Shown piece after piece: positions 27,721 through 36,326 of a stretch of 64,000 nucleotides of DNA. The notes beneath the pieces were generated by a model, which worked only from the letters and a program-made list of their open reading frames with translations, did no database searches and was not told where the DNA came from. Position 1 is the first letter of the stretch, and each line of letters opens with the position of its first letter. The translations under genes were made by a program, and so were the position numbers. Origin of the DNA: Pelobacter seleniigenes DSM 18267 (lineage in GTDB: Bacteria; Desulfobacterota; Desulfuromonadia; Desulfuromonadales; Geopsychrobacteraceae); NCBI RefSeq assembly GCF_000711225.1, contig NZ_JOMG01000001.1, positions 62,001 to 126,000 on the forward strand, in the 5' to 3' direction.

Positions 27721-28692
27721 ATGTTCAAACAGAGAATCGTACGAAATTGCGTGTTTTGGGTTAGCCTTCTAGTTTTTTTAACAGGCGGTGGAGCTATGGC
27801 CCATGCCGATAACTTCCCGTCAAAGCCAATAAAAATTTACTTTGGCTACAAAGCTGGCGGATCAGCACATACATCCCTACAGGCAATGGCGCGTGCGCTC
27901 GAGACCATACTCGACACTCCTATTGTTCTAATAGAGAAGTCAGGAGCCGGAGCGACGATTGCCGGCGGACACGTTGCCCATGCAAAGCCTGACGGCTACA
28001 CTTTAGGGCTGATAAAATCAACGACCATCACTACTGCGCCGCACGAACTCGAATTATCCTACTCACCGGCAGATGACCTGACTCACTTGTTTGCATATGC
28101 CGGTCCTCCTTCCGCCTTTACAGTAAAGGCCGATGCACAATGGAAAACCTGGCAAGAATTTATTGCTTACGCCAAGGCGGCCCCCGGACAAGTATCGTGG
28201 ACTGCAACTGCCGTAACGGGAACTCAGTTTCTATTAATGCAATATATTGGCAAGCTTGAAGGAATTGACTGGCATGGCGTCCCAGCTAAAGGGGGGAGTG
28301 AGGCAATGAAACTCGTTCTGGGAGGACAGGTTGCAGGATATGCCTCGTCCGGCAGCCATGTCTCCCACATAAACTCCGGTTCCGCAAGAGCCCTCCTTGA
28401 CTTTGGCACCAAAAGTTCCCTGCCAGGGACCCCAACAATTGAAGAGGTTGGCTATAAAGGGCTTGCCATCAAAGGAGAGCCCTACATAATCGTTGCCCCA
28501 AAAGGGCTGCCAAAGGAGATCTCCGAGAAACTCATAACAGCAATGCTGAAAGCAACGCAGGCTCCTGAATATATGAATGTCATTAAGAAGCTGAACATGC
28601 AGCCAATGAACCTTTATGGCGAGGACCTAGAAAAGACCCTAAGCGAAGGAAGCGGCCTGGTGAACATGCTACTTGCCTCCGCGAAAAAATAA
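27721..28692 (+). CDS. tctC: TctC/Bug-family periplasmic tricarboxylate-binding protein
   Basis: A 323-residue protein from the ATG at 27721 (AAAGGAGAGAAACA upstream). A Sec signal peptide ends near MAHA (about residue 28), followed by the Bug fold: NFPSKPIKIYFGYKAGGSAH, IVLIEKSGAGATIAGGHVAHAKPDGYTLG, GTPTIEEVGYKG and APKGLPKEI. It delivers the ligand to TctA/TctB in the periplasm. Gene order tctA-tctC-tctB on one strand with short gaps (80 and 12 bases) indicates one operon. It is clearly different from the other two Bug proteins of the window, so this system probably has another ligand. Confidence 0.92.
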   Translation: MFKQRIVRNCVFWVSLLVFLTGGGAMAHADNFPSKPIKIYFGYKAGGSAHTSLQAMARALETILDTPIVLIEKSGAGATIAGGHVAHAKPDGYTLGLIKSTTITTAPHELELSYSPADDLTHLFAYAGPPSAFTVKADAQWKTWQEFIAYAKAAPGQVSWTATAVTGTQFLLMQYIGKLEGIDWHGVPAKGGSEAMKLVLGGQVAGYASSGSHVSHINSGSARALLDFGTKSSLPGTPTIEEVGYKGLAIKGEPYIIVAPKGLPKEISEKLITAMLKATQAPEYMNVIKKLNMQPMNLYGEDLEKTLSEGSGLVNMLLASAKK

Positions 28693-28704
28693 GAGGATGC
28701 CATC

Positions 28705-29190
28705 ATGAGACACCAGGAACATAAAGGGCCTTCCGAAATCATTGCTGCACTTCTCTTTACAATGATTGGCATTGGGTTGATTTTAAAAATCATCCCGGAC
28801 CAGGTCGCTTCAGGAAGCGGAACCATACCGAATGCCAGAACTTTTCCCTATGTGGCGGCATGTGCTTTCACCCTTTTGTCAGCCCTTTGGACGATCAGGG
28901 CAGGGTGGCGCCTAAGCAAACATCAGCAGGCAGACAAGGACCACGGGCTACTGCTTGGCTTAATCGTCAGTATGAGTATCGTTGCATTGACGGCACTCAT
29001 TGACTGGAGTGGTTACCTACTCGGGGGAACCATATCTGTTTTGACTGTCTTCGTCACAGTTGAGGGAATGCGAAAATGGCCGCGCAAGGTGGCAATATCA
29101 ATTGTCCTGGTAGCACTATTTGCACTGTTTTTTGAAAATGTATTAAATATCGAAATTCCTGTTGGGATATTGGGATTCTCTATATTATGA
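28705..29190 (+). CDS. tctB: Tripartite tricarboxylate transporter, small membrane subunit TctB
   Basis: A 161-residue, four-helix protein of the TctB family: an N-terminal helix (IIAALLFTMIGIGLILKI), the polar loop GSGTIPNARTFPYVAACAFTLLSALW (the family's 'fP...a..l' region), and C-terminal helices ending FENVLNIEIPVGILGF. TctB is the small membrane partner of TctA. It starts 12 bases after tctC with GAGGATG upstream. The transporter operon ends about 175 bases downstream at the hairpin at 29365. Confidence 0.87.
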   Translation: MRHQEHKGPSEIIAALLFTMIGIGLILKIIPDQVASGSGTIPNARTFPYVAACAFTLLSALWTIRAGWRLSKHQQADKDHGLLLGLIVSMSIVALTALIDWSGYLLGGTISVLTVFVTVEGMRKWPRKVAISIVLVALFALFFENVLNIEIPVGILGFSIL

Positions 29191-29197
29191 CAAGGTC

Positions 29198-29308
29198 TTA
29201 CCACAGATCGATTAAGGGGGCTTTGCCAGGTCGCATCAACTCCCGTTCGTCTTTGCGCTGAATGGTCTGACCGAAACCGTTGATTAGCCGATTACAGCAA
29301 GTGTCCAT
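29198..29308 (-). CDS. Possible 36-residue ORF or gene remnant
   Basis: On the minus strand an ATG at 29308 opens 36 codons with a non-random appearance (MDTCCNRLINGFGQTI, then RKDERELMRPGKAPL, IDLW). There is no good ribosome site and the product is not recognised. Base composition is more GC-rich than the surrounding 29.3-29.7 kb, as in a fragment of backbone or mobile-element origin. It could be the C-terminal end of a lost gene. Low confidence. Confidence 0.2.
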   Translation of the reverse strand: MDTCCNRLINGFGQTIQRKDERELMRPGKAPLIDLW

Positions 29309-29364
29309 TAAATTTCTCAGGTCAAACATCTAAAATAAAAAAATTTTATTTTTAACAAACTTAG

Positions 29365-29401
29365 AACACCCTCAATCCGCTAGCGGGCTGGGGGTGTTTT
29401 T
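29365..29401 (+). terminator. Terminator after the tctA-tctC-tctB operon
   Basis: AACACCC (29365-29371) pairs with GGGTGTT (29392-29398), with an inner CCGC-TA-GCGG stem, then TTTTTCG. Apart from this, the sigma54-like element at 29703 and a doubtful minus-strand ORF, the 29191-29770 gap is very AT-rich and without recognisable genes. Confidence 0.7.
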
Positions 29402-29702
29402 CGCCCGGCCAAAACTGTTAGCCTCCTATGCCTTTCTTTACACAGTATATGCCTTGAAACATCTATGAAGTTGGACATCACTACGGATACCATTTGTATA
29501 TTCAGGGTATTAGCTTTCTTTAGCAACACTTTTCATTGTTGGAGCCTAACGTCTCCACACAAAACAAATAAATAAATTTAAAATACATTTTGTCCCATTT
29601 TTTAAACACATATTCAATAATCAATAAAAAAATATTTATTATTAATGTATAAATCACTATTATTAAATAGAATTTTCAGATTATTCCACCACATCTACAA
29701 AA

Positions 29703-29718
29703 TGGCACAGTCTGTGTA
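29703..29718 (+). promoter_or_regulatory. Sigma54-like promoter/dyad upstream of tcuA
   Basis: TGGCACAGTCTGTGTA repeats the element before tctA (TGGCACA-NNN-TGTGTA, both with CACA-N3-TGTG symmetry). It lies 53 bases before the tcuA ATG. A perfect -24 TGGCAC and the presence of a sigma54 activator in the island support a promoter; the -12 GTGTA departs from TTGCA in the same way in both copies. Confidence 0.55.
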
Positions 29719-29770
29719 ATCTCTCAATTCATTAAATACTCATCCATTTCAGATCAACGGAGAGATCACA

Positions 29771-31162
29771 ATGAAAGACATTACGCAACCTTACGATGTA
29801 CTAGTCATTGGTGGTGGCAACGCAGCACTATGTTCCGCCATCACTGCACGCGAAGCAGGGGCGCGTGTGCTCCTGTTGGAGCACGCGTCAAAGCCTTTTC
29901 GAGGGGGGAACAGCAGACATACCCGCAACTTGCGCTGTGCCCATGATGGTCCAACCTCTTTTCTGAAGGGAGCCTATCCTAAGGAGACCTACTTAAAGGA
30001 ATTATTGAAGGTCACGGATGGGCAAACGGACGAAAAGTTGGCCCGTATCATGATCGACGAATCAGTCGATGCTCCTCAATGGATGTATAAGCGCGGGGTG
30101 CGCTTTCAGCATATCCAGGGAACTCTGGGGCTGGCACATTCCAATCCCTTTTTTCTGGGAGGTGGACGCGCTCTGGTCAATGCATTCTTTAATACCGCCG
30201 AAGCCCTTGGGGTCGATGTCGTCTATGATTCAGAAGTTCTGGAGATGGATATTCGTGACGGCAAGTTTCACTCCGCTACGGTTCGAAGTCGGGCCTTTAC
30301 CATGGAAGTCAAGGCCAAGAGCGTTATTGTTGCTTCCGGCGGCTTTCAGGCCGATCTTGCTTGGTTGAAAGAAGCCTGGGGCGAGGCCGCAGACAACTTT
30401 ATTATTCGCGGGACCCCCTACAACAAAGGGCGCTTGCTCAAAGACCTCATAGAGAAAGGTGCAAAGACAATTGGGGATCCACAGCAATGTCACGCCGTAG
30501 CCATTGATGGTCGTTCACCGCAGTTTGATGCAGGGATCGTTACCCGTCTTGATTGTTTGTCATTTGGAATCGTTGTCAATAAAAATGCTGAGCGTTTTTA
30601 TGATGAAGGTGAGGATTTCTGGCCCAAACGTTACGCTATTTGGGGGAGACTGGTAGCAGGGCAACCAGATCAGATCGCCTATTCGATTATTGATTCCAAA
30701 TCGATCAATCTGTTTATGCCATCGTTGTTCCGCCCGGTTCAAGCTGACTCCATCCGTGATCTGGCTCAGCAGTTGCGACTGGATCCTGAAAAATTAGATC
30801 AGACCGTAACCAATTTCAACCAGGCCGTTCAAGTGGGAACATTTGACAAGGACAAGCTCGACGATTGCTTTACAACTGGGCTGACTCCGGCCAAAACCCA
30901 TTGGGCGCGCCGGATCGACTCTCCTCCCTACTACGCCTATCCACTACGACCTGGCATTACCTTTACCTACCTGGCTGTCAAGATTGATGAAAAAGCCCGG
31001 GTCATTATGCAAGATGACAAGCCCGCTGAGAATATCTACGCGACAGGGGAAGTCATGGCGGGAAATATTCTTGGAAAAGGTTATATGGCTGGGACTGGAA
31101 TGACCATTGGCACTGTTTTTGGGCGTATTGCCGGACAGGAGGCTGCCGCTTATGTTGCTTAA
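29771..31162 (+). CDS. tcuA: FAD-dependent tricarballylate dehydrogenase TcuA
   Basis: A 463-residue flavoprotein of the fumarate reductase/succinate dehydrogenase group. The FAD-binding N-terminus is DVLVIGGGNAALCSAITAREAGARVLLLE (about residues 9-37). The segments SRHTRNLRCAHDGP, SVIVASGGFQADLAWL, CHAVAIDGRSPQFDAGIVTRLDCL and the C-terminal ATGEVMAGNILGKGYMAGTGMTIGTVFGRIAG match TcuA. TcuA oxidises tricarballylate to cis-aconitate and is reoxidised by TcuB. In an anaerobe the reverse reaction, aconitate reduction, is also conceivable. GGAGAG precedes the ATG; the end overlaps tcuB. Confidence 0.93.
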   Translation: MKDITQPYDVLVIGGGNAALCSAITAREAGARVLLLEHASKPFRGGNSRHTRNLRCAHDGPTSFLKGAYPKETYLKELLKVTDGQTDEKLARIMIDESVDAPQWMYKRGVRFQHIQGTLGLAHSNPFFLGGGRALVNAFFNTAEALGVDVVYDSEVLEMDIRDGKFHSATVRSRAFTMEVKAKSVIVASGGFQADLAWLKEAWGEAADNFIIRGTPYNKGRLLKDLIEKGAKTIGDPQQCHAVAIDGRSPQFDAGIVTRLDCLSFGIVVNKNAERFYDEGEDFWPKRYAIWGRLVAGQPDQIAYSIIDSKSINLFMPSLFRPVQADSIRDLAQQLRLDPEKLDQTVTNFNQAVQVGTFDKDKLDDCFTTGLTPAKTHWARRIDSPPYYAYPLRPGITFTYLAVKIDEKARVIMQDDKPAENIYATGEVMAGNILGKGYMAGTGMTIGTVFGRIAGQEAAAYVA

Positions 31163-32321
31163 TAATCCTTCAACACCAAATCTTAAGATTGAAGATTGTC
31201 TTGAAAACGAATCGACCTTGGTCAAAGAAGCGCGGCGGATTATGGAAGTCTGCAACGCTTGCCGTTATTGTGGAGGCTTTTGTGCTGTTTTCCCGGCCAT
31301 GGAAATGCGCCGTTCCTTTTCTCGGGGTGATCTGGAGTATCTTGCCAACCTGTGCCATAACTGCACAGGCTGCTTCCACGCCTGCCAGTACGCACCACCA
31401 CAAGAATTTGACATCAACAATCCAAAGATCATGGCAGAACTGCGGGCGGAGACGTATCAAAAGTACGCCTGGCCTGCACCGTTGGCCAAAATGTATCAGA
31501 AAAACGGACGCGCAGTCTCCTACATCAGTACCTTCAGCGTTATGATCGTTCTCCTTTTCGCCCTGATTACCCAAGGGAATGCCGCACTGTTTACAGCCTA
31601 CTCTGGTAGTGGATCATTTTATCAGGTTATTCCCTACGGTGTTATGCTTGGGGTTCCCATTGTCATAGCAATCTGTTCGATCGTCGCGCTACTGGCTGGC
31701 GTATTCCGCTTCTCGAAGGGCACAGGTTGGGACATGCGACAACTCGCGCAGCCCCAGAACGTGTTGCGCGCCGTCTGGGATGTCATGGCGCTGCGTTACC
31801 TTGGCGGTTCCGGCGATGGATGCAATTACGAAGATGACACCTTTAACCATAAACGCCGGTGGTTTCATCAGGCTATTTTTTACGGATTTCTCTTGTGCCT
31901 GGTATCGACCTCAGTTGCTTTAGTCTATGACCATTTCCTGCACTTGCCCGCGCCCTACAGCCTTGCCAGCATTCCGGTCATCACCGGCACATTGGGCGGG
32001 CTAGCCCTATTGATCGGGACCAGTGGCATGCTGTGGCTGAAAATGAAACGAGACAAGCGTCCTCAGGCAGAAGGGCTTTTGGGGATGGATACTGCATTTA
32101 CCGGCCTATTGTTCCTCACGAGCTTAAGCGGGCTACTATTGTTGCTTTTGCGAGGTACTACAGCGATGGGTGTCTTACTGGTGATACATCTTGGTTTTGT
32201 CAGCGGCTTTTTTATAACATTGCCATACAGCAAATTTGTGCATGCCGTTTATAGATTTGCTGCACTTGTCAGGTTCGCCGAAGAAAAGCGCAGAAATCCT
32301 GATGGCGACGGAATCATATAA
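31152..32321 (+). CDS. tcuB: Tricarballylate utilization electron-transfer protein TcuB
   Basis: A 389-residue protein starting at ATG 31152, 10 bases inside the end of tcuA, with AGGAGG nine bases upstream. The N-terminus holds two ferredoxin-like Cys clusters, CNACRYCGGFCAVFP (about residues 32-46) and CHNCTGCFHACQYAP (about residues 70-84). The rest has about six membrane helices with His residues suited to b-heme (HKRRWFHQAIFYGF, DHFLHLP, IHLGF). TcuB reoxidises the FADH2 of TcuA and passes electrons to the quinone pool. Together with tcuA it forms a complete dehydrogenase. Confidence 0.93.
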   Translation: MLLNNPSTPNLKIEDCLENESTLVKEARRIMEVCNACRYCGGFCAVFPAMEMRRSFSRGDLEYLANLCHNCTGCFHACQYAPPQEFDINNPKIMAELRAETYQKYAWPAPLAKMYQKNGRAVSYISTFSVMIVLLFALITQGNAALFTAYSGSGSFYQVIPYGVMLGVPIVIAICSIVALLAGVFRFSKGTGWDMRQLAQPQNVLRAVWDVMALRYLGGSGDGCNYEDDTFNHKRRWFHQAIFYGFLLCLVSTSVALVYDHFLHLPAPYSLASIPVITGTLGGLALLIGTSGMLWLKMKRDKRPQAEGLLGMDTAFTGLLFLTSLSGLLLLLLRGTTAMGVLLVIHLGFVSGFFITLPYSKFVHAVYRFAALVRFAEEKRRNPDGDGII

Positions 32322-32425
32322 CCCATTACTTCAAAAAGACATCACCCCCAGACCCTTCAGAATTGAACCGATCTGAAATGGTCATTATGAAAAGGAAATT
32401 GCTCTTCCTCTAAAAGGCAAAAAAT

Positions 32426-32474
32426 GCCTCGTCAGCAGAACTTGTGGAAACCAACAGACTTCTGCTGACGAGGC
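32426..32474 (-). terminator. Long hairpin between convergent tcuB and the sensor operon
   Basis: GCCTCGTCAGCAGAA (32426-32440) pairs perfectly over 15 bases with TTCTGCTGACGAGGC (32460-32474). On the minus strand it is followed by ATTTTTTG, so it best fits a terminator for the Bug-lipoprotein operon, about 165 bases past that stop; it can also end tcuB transcripts. The remaining 32322-32638 gap holds no gene I can support. Confidence 0.65.
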
Positions 32475-32638
32475 GAAAATCCAAACAAACCAAACAAGCG
32501 CAAATGTCAACTCACCACCAGAGCAAGATCAGTCCCAGTTGCGGCGGCTGCCAGCAAAAGAACTACCGCAATCGTTGTAAATCTCTGCCAAAATTCCATG
32601 TACACCACTCGTCTTTCACAAACGTTGATCCTCAAACC

Positions 32639-33619
32639 CTATTTCCCAACAAGTCTCTGGTAATAATCAAACTGCCGGCGAAGGAACTGATCAAACTGTT
32701 CAGGACCTTTAAAATCAAGGGATTGGTTTGAAAAATCACCACCTAGTTCTTTTTGATATGCTGTACCGTTAGCGACATAGCGTATTTGGTCCGCCAGATA
32801 ATCACGGATATGGTTTGGGGTTTCTTTAAGAACAACAAATCCACGCCAGGATTTTGTGGTTATTTGATAACCTAACTCTACAGATGAAGGGATTGTTGCG
32901 AGCTCTTTAGGATTCTCAAGCCTGCCCTCGTTAAGAACCATAAGCGGCCTTAGACGCCCAGAGCGAATGTGCTTTATTGAAGAAATCAGCTTCCCTAAAT
33001 AAAGATCAACTTCGCCAGAAAGAAGGGCAGCCCTGATAGCTTGACTCGATTGATAAGGCACAAATTTGAGTTTTCTCCCCGTCTCCTTAGCCAATAAAGA
33101 CAAAGTGATTTCGTCGAGGCCATGGGGGCTCACTCCCGCCACAGTGAATTCACGTGTAGATGAAGGATCCATAAATTCATCTAAACTGATGGCATCAGGC
33201 GAATTATTTGAAAAAAGAACATAATAATCGTTCTGAACAAGAGCAAGAGGCTTAAAAGTATCCAACAGCCCCAATTTTGGACTTCGGTGCAGTACGTCTG
33301 CAATAATATGACTGGGGGTAATTTCAAGGATTGTGTAACCATCAGCAGGCAGACTGGCAGCATATAACATGCCCTGCAATCCGCCGGAACCACTTTTATT
33401 CAAGGGAACAACCTTGACAGGCAACTGCGCACTCAGCAAAGCTGAAAACTCCCGGCCAAAAACATCACTCGCGTTTCCCCGGCCGAAAGGGATTATCATA
33501 CTAATCTCTCTTTCCGGGAAATCAATACCTGTCCCGATGGTACCATCCTGGTAATCTGACGAACTACAGGCGGAAAGACTCAATGAAAATAGTATGATCA
33601 GTAAAAATCGCGTCTTCAT
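32639..33619 (-). CDS. TctC/Bug-family lipoprotein, probable co-sensor
   Basis: A 326-residue Bug-family protein with a lipoprotein signal (LSLSLSAC, Cys about residue 18). The fold marks are FPEREISMIIPFGRGNASDVF, DGYTILEITPS, GVSPHGLDEI and VPYQSSQAIRAALLSGEVDLYLGKLISS. These match the prpF-linked TctC (39666-40640) segment by segment (DGYTIMEITPS, GLSPGGLDNY, VPYKSGSELKAAVLGGELDVYQDKLIS, SWRGFVV) much better than the tctC at 27721. It is the last gene of a kinase-regulator-Bug operon with 4-base overlaps, as in Bordetella BctE-BctD-BctC, where the Bug protein is part of signal detection. It may also feed the divergent TctA-like pair. Confidence 0.88.
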   Translation of the reverse strand: MKTRFLLIILFSLSLSACSSSDYQDGTIGTGIDFPEREISMIIPFGRGNASDVFGREFSALLSAQLPVKVVPLNKSGSGGLQGMLYAASLPADGYTILEITPSHIIADVLHRSPKLGLLDTFKPLALVQNDYYVLFSNNSPDAISLDEFMDPSSTREFTVAGVSPHGLDEITLSLLAKETGRKLKFVPYQSSQAIRAALLSGEVDLYLGKLISSIKHIRSGRLRPLMVLNEGRLENPKELATIPSSVELGYQITTKSWRGFVVLKETPNHIRDYLADQIRYVANGTAYQKELGGDFSNQSLDFKGPEQFDQFLRRQFDYYQRLVGK

Positions 33620-34317
33620 TGATTGTTTTTTTTGCTAATGTATTTTCGTTCCGGGCGCCCTATCGTCCCGTACTCCAATTTTATCTGAAGTTCCCCAATG
33701 GCTAATAGATATTCACAATACTTCCTTGCCGTCGTGCGTGCCAAGCCAGCGAGATCGCCGATATCCGCCGCACTCATGCCACCGGAGGGAGCTTTCTCAA
33801 ATGCACGAAGAACATCCTTTAATGTGATCGGGTCAATCCCTTTAGGAAGAGTCCTTTTTTCTTCTTCATAGCTCGAAAGAGCTTTATCACGGAAGATACC
33901 ATCAACAAATTCCTGATCGACCGTTTTAACCTTATTTCTTTTTTTTAAATAATTTTCATACTTTTGCAAAGATCCCCTGAAACGGTCCATAAAGACAGGT
34001 TTAATAATGTAATCGAAAACCCCACCCTTCAACGCGTTATTCAAGTTTTCAATATCTCTTGCGGCCGTAATCAAAATAACATCAACTGCCGAGTGCTCCT
34101 GGCGTAATTCATAAAGGAGGTCCATGCCATTCCCTTCTGGAAAAAAAAGATCCAGCAAAATGAGATCAGGGCTAAGAATTTCAGCCATTTCCTTACCGTC
34201 TTTTATAGAATTGGCGACACCTACCAGCTCAAAGTTCTCTACCTCCAAAAGAAATTTAGCATGAACTTTGGATATCCGGACATCATCCTCGATAATCAAC
34301 ACACGAACAGGAATCAT
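33616..34317 (-). CDS. CitB/DcuR-family response regulator
   Basis: A 233-residue response regulator. The receiver domain (residues 1-120) has the acidic pair in LIIEDDVRISK, the phosphoacceptor Asp in LILLDLFFPEGNG (about residue 56), ITAAR and the Lys of YIIKPV. The C-terminal domain has a helix-turn-helix (GGMSAADIGDLAGLARTTARKYCEYLLAIGEL, about residues 184-215) as in CitB/DctR/DcuR, ending GTIGRPERKY. It overlaps the kinase by 4 bases upstream and the Bug lipoprotein by 4 bases downstream. Probable targets are the divergent 36.07-kb genes and perhaps the prpF-tctCBA operon. Confidence 0.92.
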   Translation of the reverse strand: MIPVRVLIIEDDVRISKVHAKFLLEVENFELVGVANSIKDGKEMAEILSPDLILLDLFFPEGNGMDLLYELRQEHSAVDVILITAARDIENLNNALKGGVFDYIIKPVFMDRFRGSLQKYENYLKKRNKVKTVDQEFVDGIFRDKALSSYEEEKRTLPKGIDPITLKDVLRAFEKAPSGGMSAADIGDLAGLARTTARKYCEYLLAIGELQIKLEYGTIGRPERKYISKKNNQ

Positions 34318-35960
34318 GATTGACTCTCACGCAATGTAGGAATAATAACAACGAACCTGGCTCCGCCTAATTCGCTTTTTTCAACACTGACCGACCCATT
34401 CATATCGAACAAGGCCTGACGAACAAGAAATAACCCCACTCCATTATCGGCCGATTTTTTGGTCGAAACCCCCCTTTCGAATATTTTCTCTACCATCGAT
34501 TCAGGAACCCCAGGCCCGCTATCTTCGACCTCGAAAATCAAATCTCCAAAATCAGACATACTAAGGACAACTTTAGATTTTCTTGCAGAAAGTCGACATG
34601 CCTCAAATGCATTATCGATCAGATTTCCCAATATCGTTAAAAGATAATGCCTGCTGACAGAAGGCGGAATATTCCTCATGCTGCTCTCCGGATCTACACT
34701 AAAATCGATCCTCAATTCTTTTGCATGCATGTATTTTCCAATCAGCAGCGAACGCAAGGTTGGATCTTCCACGGTCTCTGTCATCGTCCGAACCATAACC
34801 TTATGATCTATGGTTTCGCTTGCTATAAAGTCAAGAACATCATCGTAGTCTTTCGTTTGAATCATTCCGGCGATCGCATGCAGCCTGTTCGCATATTCAT
34901 GGGTTTGGGCCCGCAGGATTTCTGAGTAACGAGTCGTTTGACTCAGTTCGCGCGTCAACAGATCAATTTCATCTTTCTGTCTGAAAGTCACCACAATACC
35001 CTGATTAATGTGTTCATAATCTAGAGGGACCATATTGCAATACATCACCATACCCTGAACTGTTCTTTCAGCATCATGGACACTGACCCCCATGCGCAGA
35101 GCCTGGACAGTTAGTTCTGCTGGAAAGAATCTCTCGATTGGAGCCCCGGCAAGTTCATCTTTAGTAAGCCGCAGCATTTCTTCAGCTTTACTGTTGGAAA
35201 GGCTTATTTTCCCATGAGCATCAGTAGCAAGCACACCTGCCCTGATAGATTCAATAATTGCAGTTCTGGCCTGAAAAAGGCTGGCTATCTCTTGGGGTTC
35301 TAGCCCGAAAATAGCATTTTTAACACCGCGCGCAATCACAATAGATGCCCCGAGGCCAACGACAATAAACAGAAAAAGATAAAAAATATTGCGTTCAAGA
35401 TAACCACGCGTGATGAGGATGGTACTATTCACTGGAAATCCAGCAACTACTAATCCTGAAATTTGATTTGACTCATTGTAAATCGGAGCATTTCCCGTAA
35501 TAAATCTTTCAGAATGGCTACTGAAACGATAAATATAAGATTGTCCTTTCACTAAACTTAAGTCCATATTTGGATCTACATAATTAGGAACATTTCCATC
35601 AAATTTACTTTCAACCAATAATGTTTTATTTTTATCAAAAATAAAAATAAAACTTGCATTTGTATTTATAGAAATACTTGTTACAAGCTTCTCAACCTCA
35701 CGCATCGATGAATCGTCTTCTTTAGAAGAAATATTCTTTATCTGAGGGAGTGAAGAAATATTTTTTGCTGATTGAATAGCATTTTTCTCAGTTTCTCTTT
35801 GAATAAAATTAAAAATCATATTCGAAAAAACAATACTAACTCCTACCAATAAAAATATAATCAATGACAGTATAACAACAATTACACTATCAAGAAGCTT
35901 CATATTTGAAAAAAATGCAAATATATTAATATTTATTTTTCTTATCACAGAAATAATCAC
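34314..35960 (-). CDS. CitA/DcuS-family sensor histidine kinase
   Basis: A 548-residue kinase. An N-terminal membrane helix (about residues 22-50) and a second (about 190-210) flank a periplasmic CitA-type PAS domain that ends with SHSERFITGNAPIYNESNQISGLVVAGFP. Then come a cytoplasmic PAS (IESIRAGVLATDAHGKISLSN), the H-box QTHEYANRLHAIAGM and an ATPase domain (GNLIDNAFEACRLS; FEVEDSGPGVPESM; GVGLFLVRQAL). This layout detects di- or tricarboxylates outside the cell. The first ~130 codons are strikingly AT-rich. The GTG at 35960 has no clear ribosome site; ATG at 35903 is an alternative. First gene of the kinase-regulator-Bug operon. Confidence 0.9.
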   Translation of the reverse strand: MIISVIRKININIFAFFSNMKLLDSVIVVILSLIIFLLVGVSIVFSNMIFNFIQRETEKNAIQSAKNISSLPQIKNISSKEDDSSMREVEKLVTSISINTNASFIFIFDKNKTLLVESKFDGNVPNYVDPNMDLSLVKGQSYIYRFSSHSERFITGNAPIYNESNQISGLVVAGFPVNSTILITRGYLERNIFYLFLFIVVGLGASIVIARGVKNAIFGLEPQEIASLFQARTAIIESIRAGVLATDAHGKISLSNSKAEEMLRLTKDELAGAPIERFFPAELTVQALRMGVSVHDAERTVQGMVMYCNMVPLDYEHINQGIVVTFRQKDEIDLLTRELSQTTRYSEILRAQTHEYANRLHAIAGMIQTKDYDDVLDFIASETIDHKVMVRTMTETVEDPTLRSLLIGKYMHAKELRIDFSVDPESSMRNIPPSVSRHYLLTILGNLIDNAFEACRLSARKSKVVLSMSDFGDLIFEVEDSGPGVPESMVEKIFERGVSTKKSADNGVGLFLVRQALFDMNGSVSVEKSELGGARFVVIIPTLRESQS

Positions 35961-36067
35961 TACAAATATAGTATAAGATTAGTTGGAAAAATATTTAAAT
36001 TTATTGACACAACACTATATGTTTATTTAAAATCTAAAAAAACTATTAAAAGAAGATCAAATACTTG

Positions 36068-36319
36068 ATGAAATCTTTTTATAAATCAGAAGGATCAACT
36101 CTCTATTTAATGCTGCTATATCCAGCGGTCATGGCTCTTATGGGATTCCTTCCAGCAACATCCCTGTTTCTATTTTTTATGGCTAGAAGCAATCAAAAGA
36201 GCTTATCCTACTCTCTGATTTTTGGTTTACTGACCGCCACTTCTGTTTATGCACTATTATTTTTCCTGCTTGGCAAATCATTGCCTCTTGGACTTTTCAT
36301 TCGCCTGCTAGAGTACTGA
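36068..36319 (+). CDS. Short TctB-like membrane protein
   Basis: An 83-residue protein with two membrane segments: TLYLMLLYPAVMALMGFLPATSLFLFFMA and SLSYSLIFGLLTATSVYALLFFLLGKSLPLGLF. This matches only the C-terminal half of TctB (compare VALLNVLGFCITTVLYLFSGAV ... YVPLPRG in the TctB at 39108), so it is a half-length small subunit. It starts at ATG 36068 (TTG 36065 also possible), 107 bases from the divergent kinase gene, and is followed by the TctA-like gene after 7 bases. The pair was probably derived from a TctBA unit. Confidence 0.6.
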   Translation: MKSFYKSEGSTLYLMLLYPAVMALMGFLPATSLFLFFMARSNQKSLSYSLIFGLLTATSVYALLFFLLGKSLPLGLFIRLLEY

Positions 36320-36326
36320 CCCCCCC

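Noticed and set aside
32444-32731. A 95-codon plus-strand frame running into the Bug lipoprotein gene
   Set aside because: It starts inside a terminator hairpin, has no ribosome site, and its second half is antisense to a confidently assigned gene.
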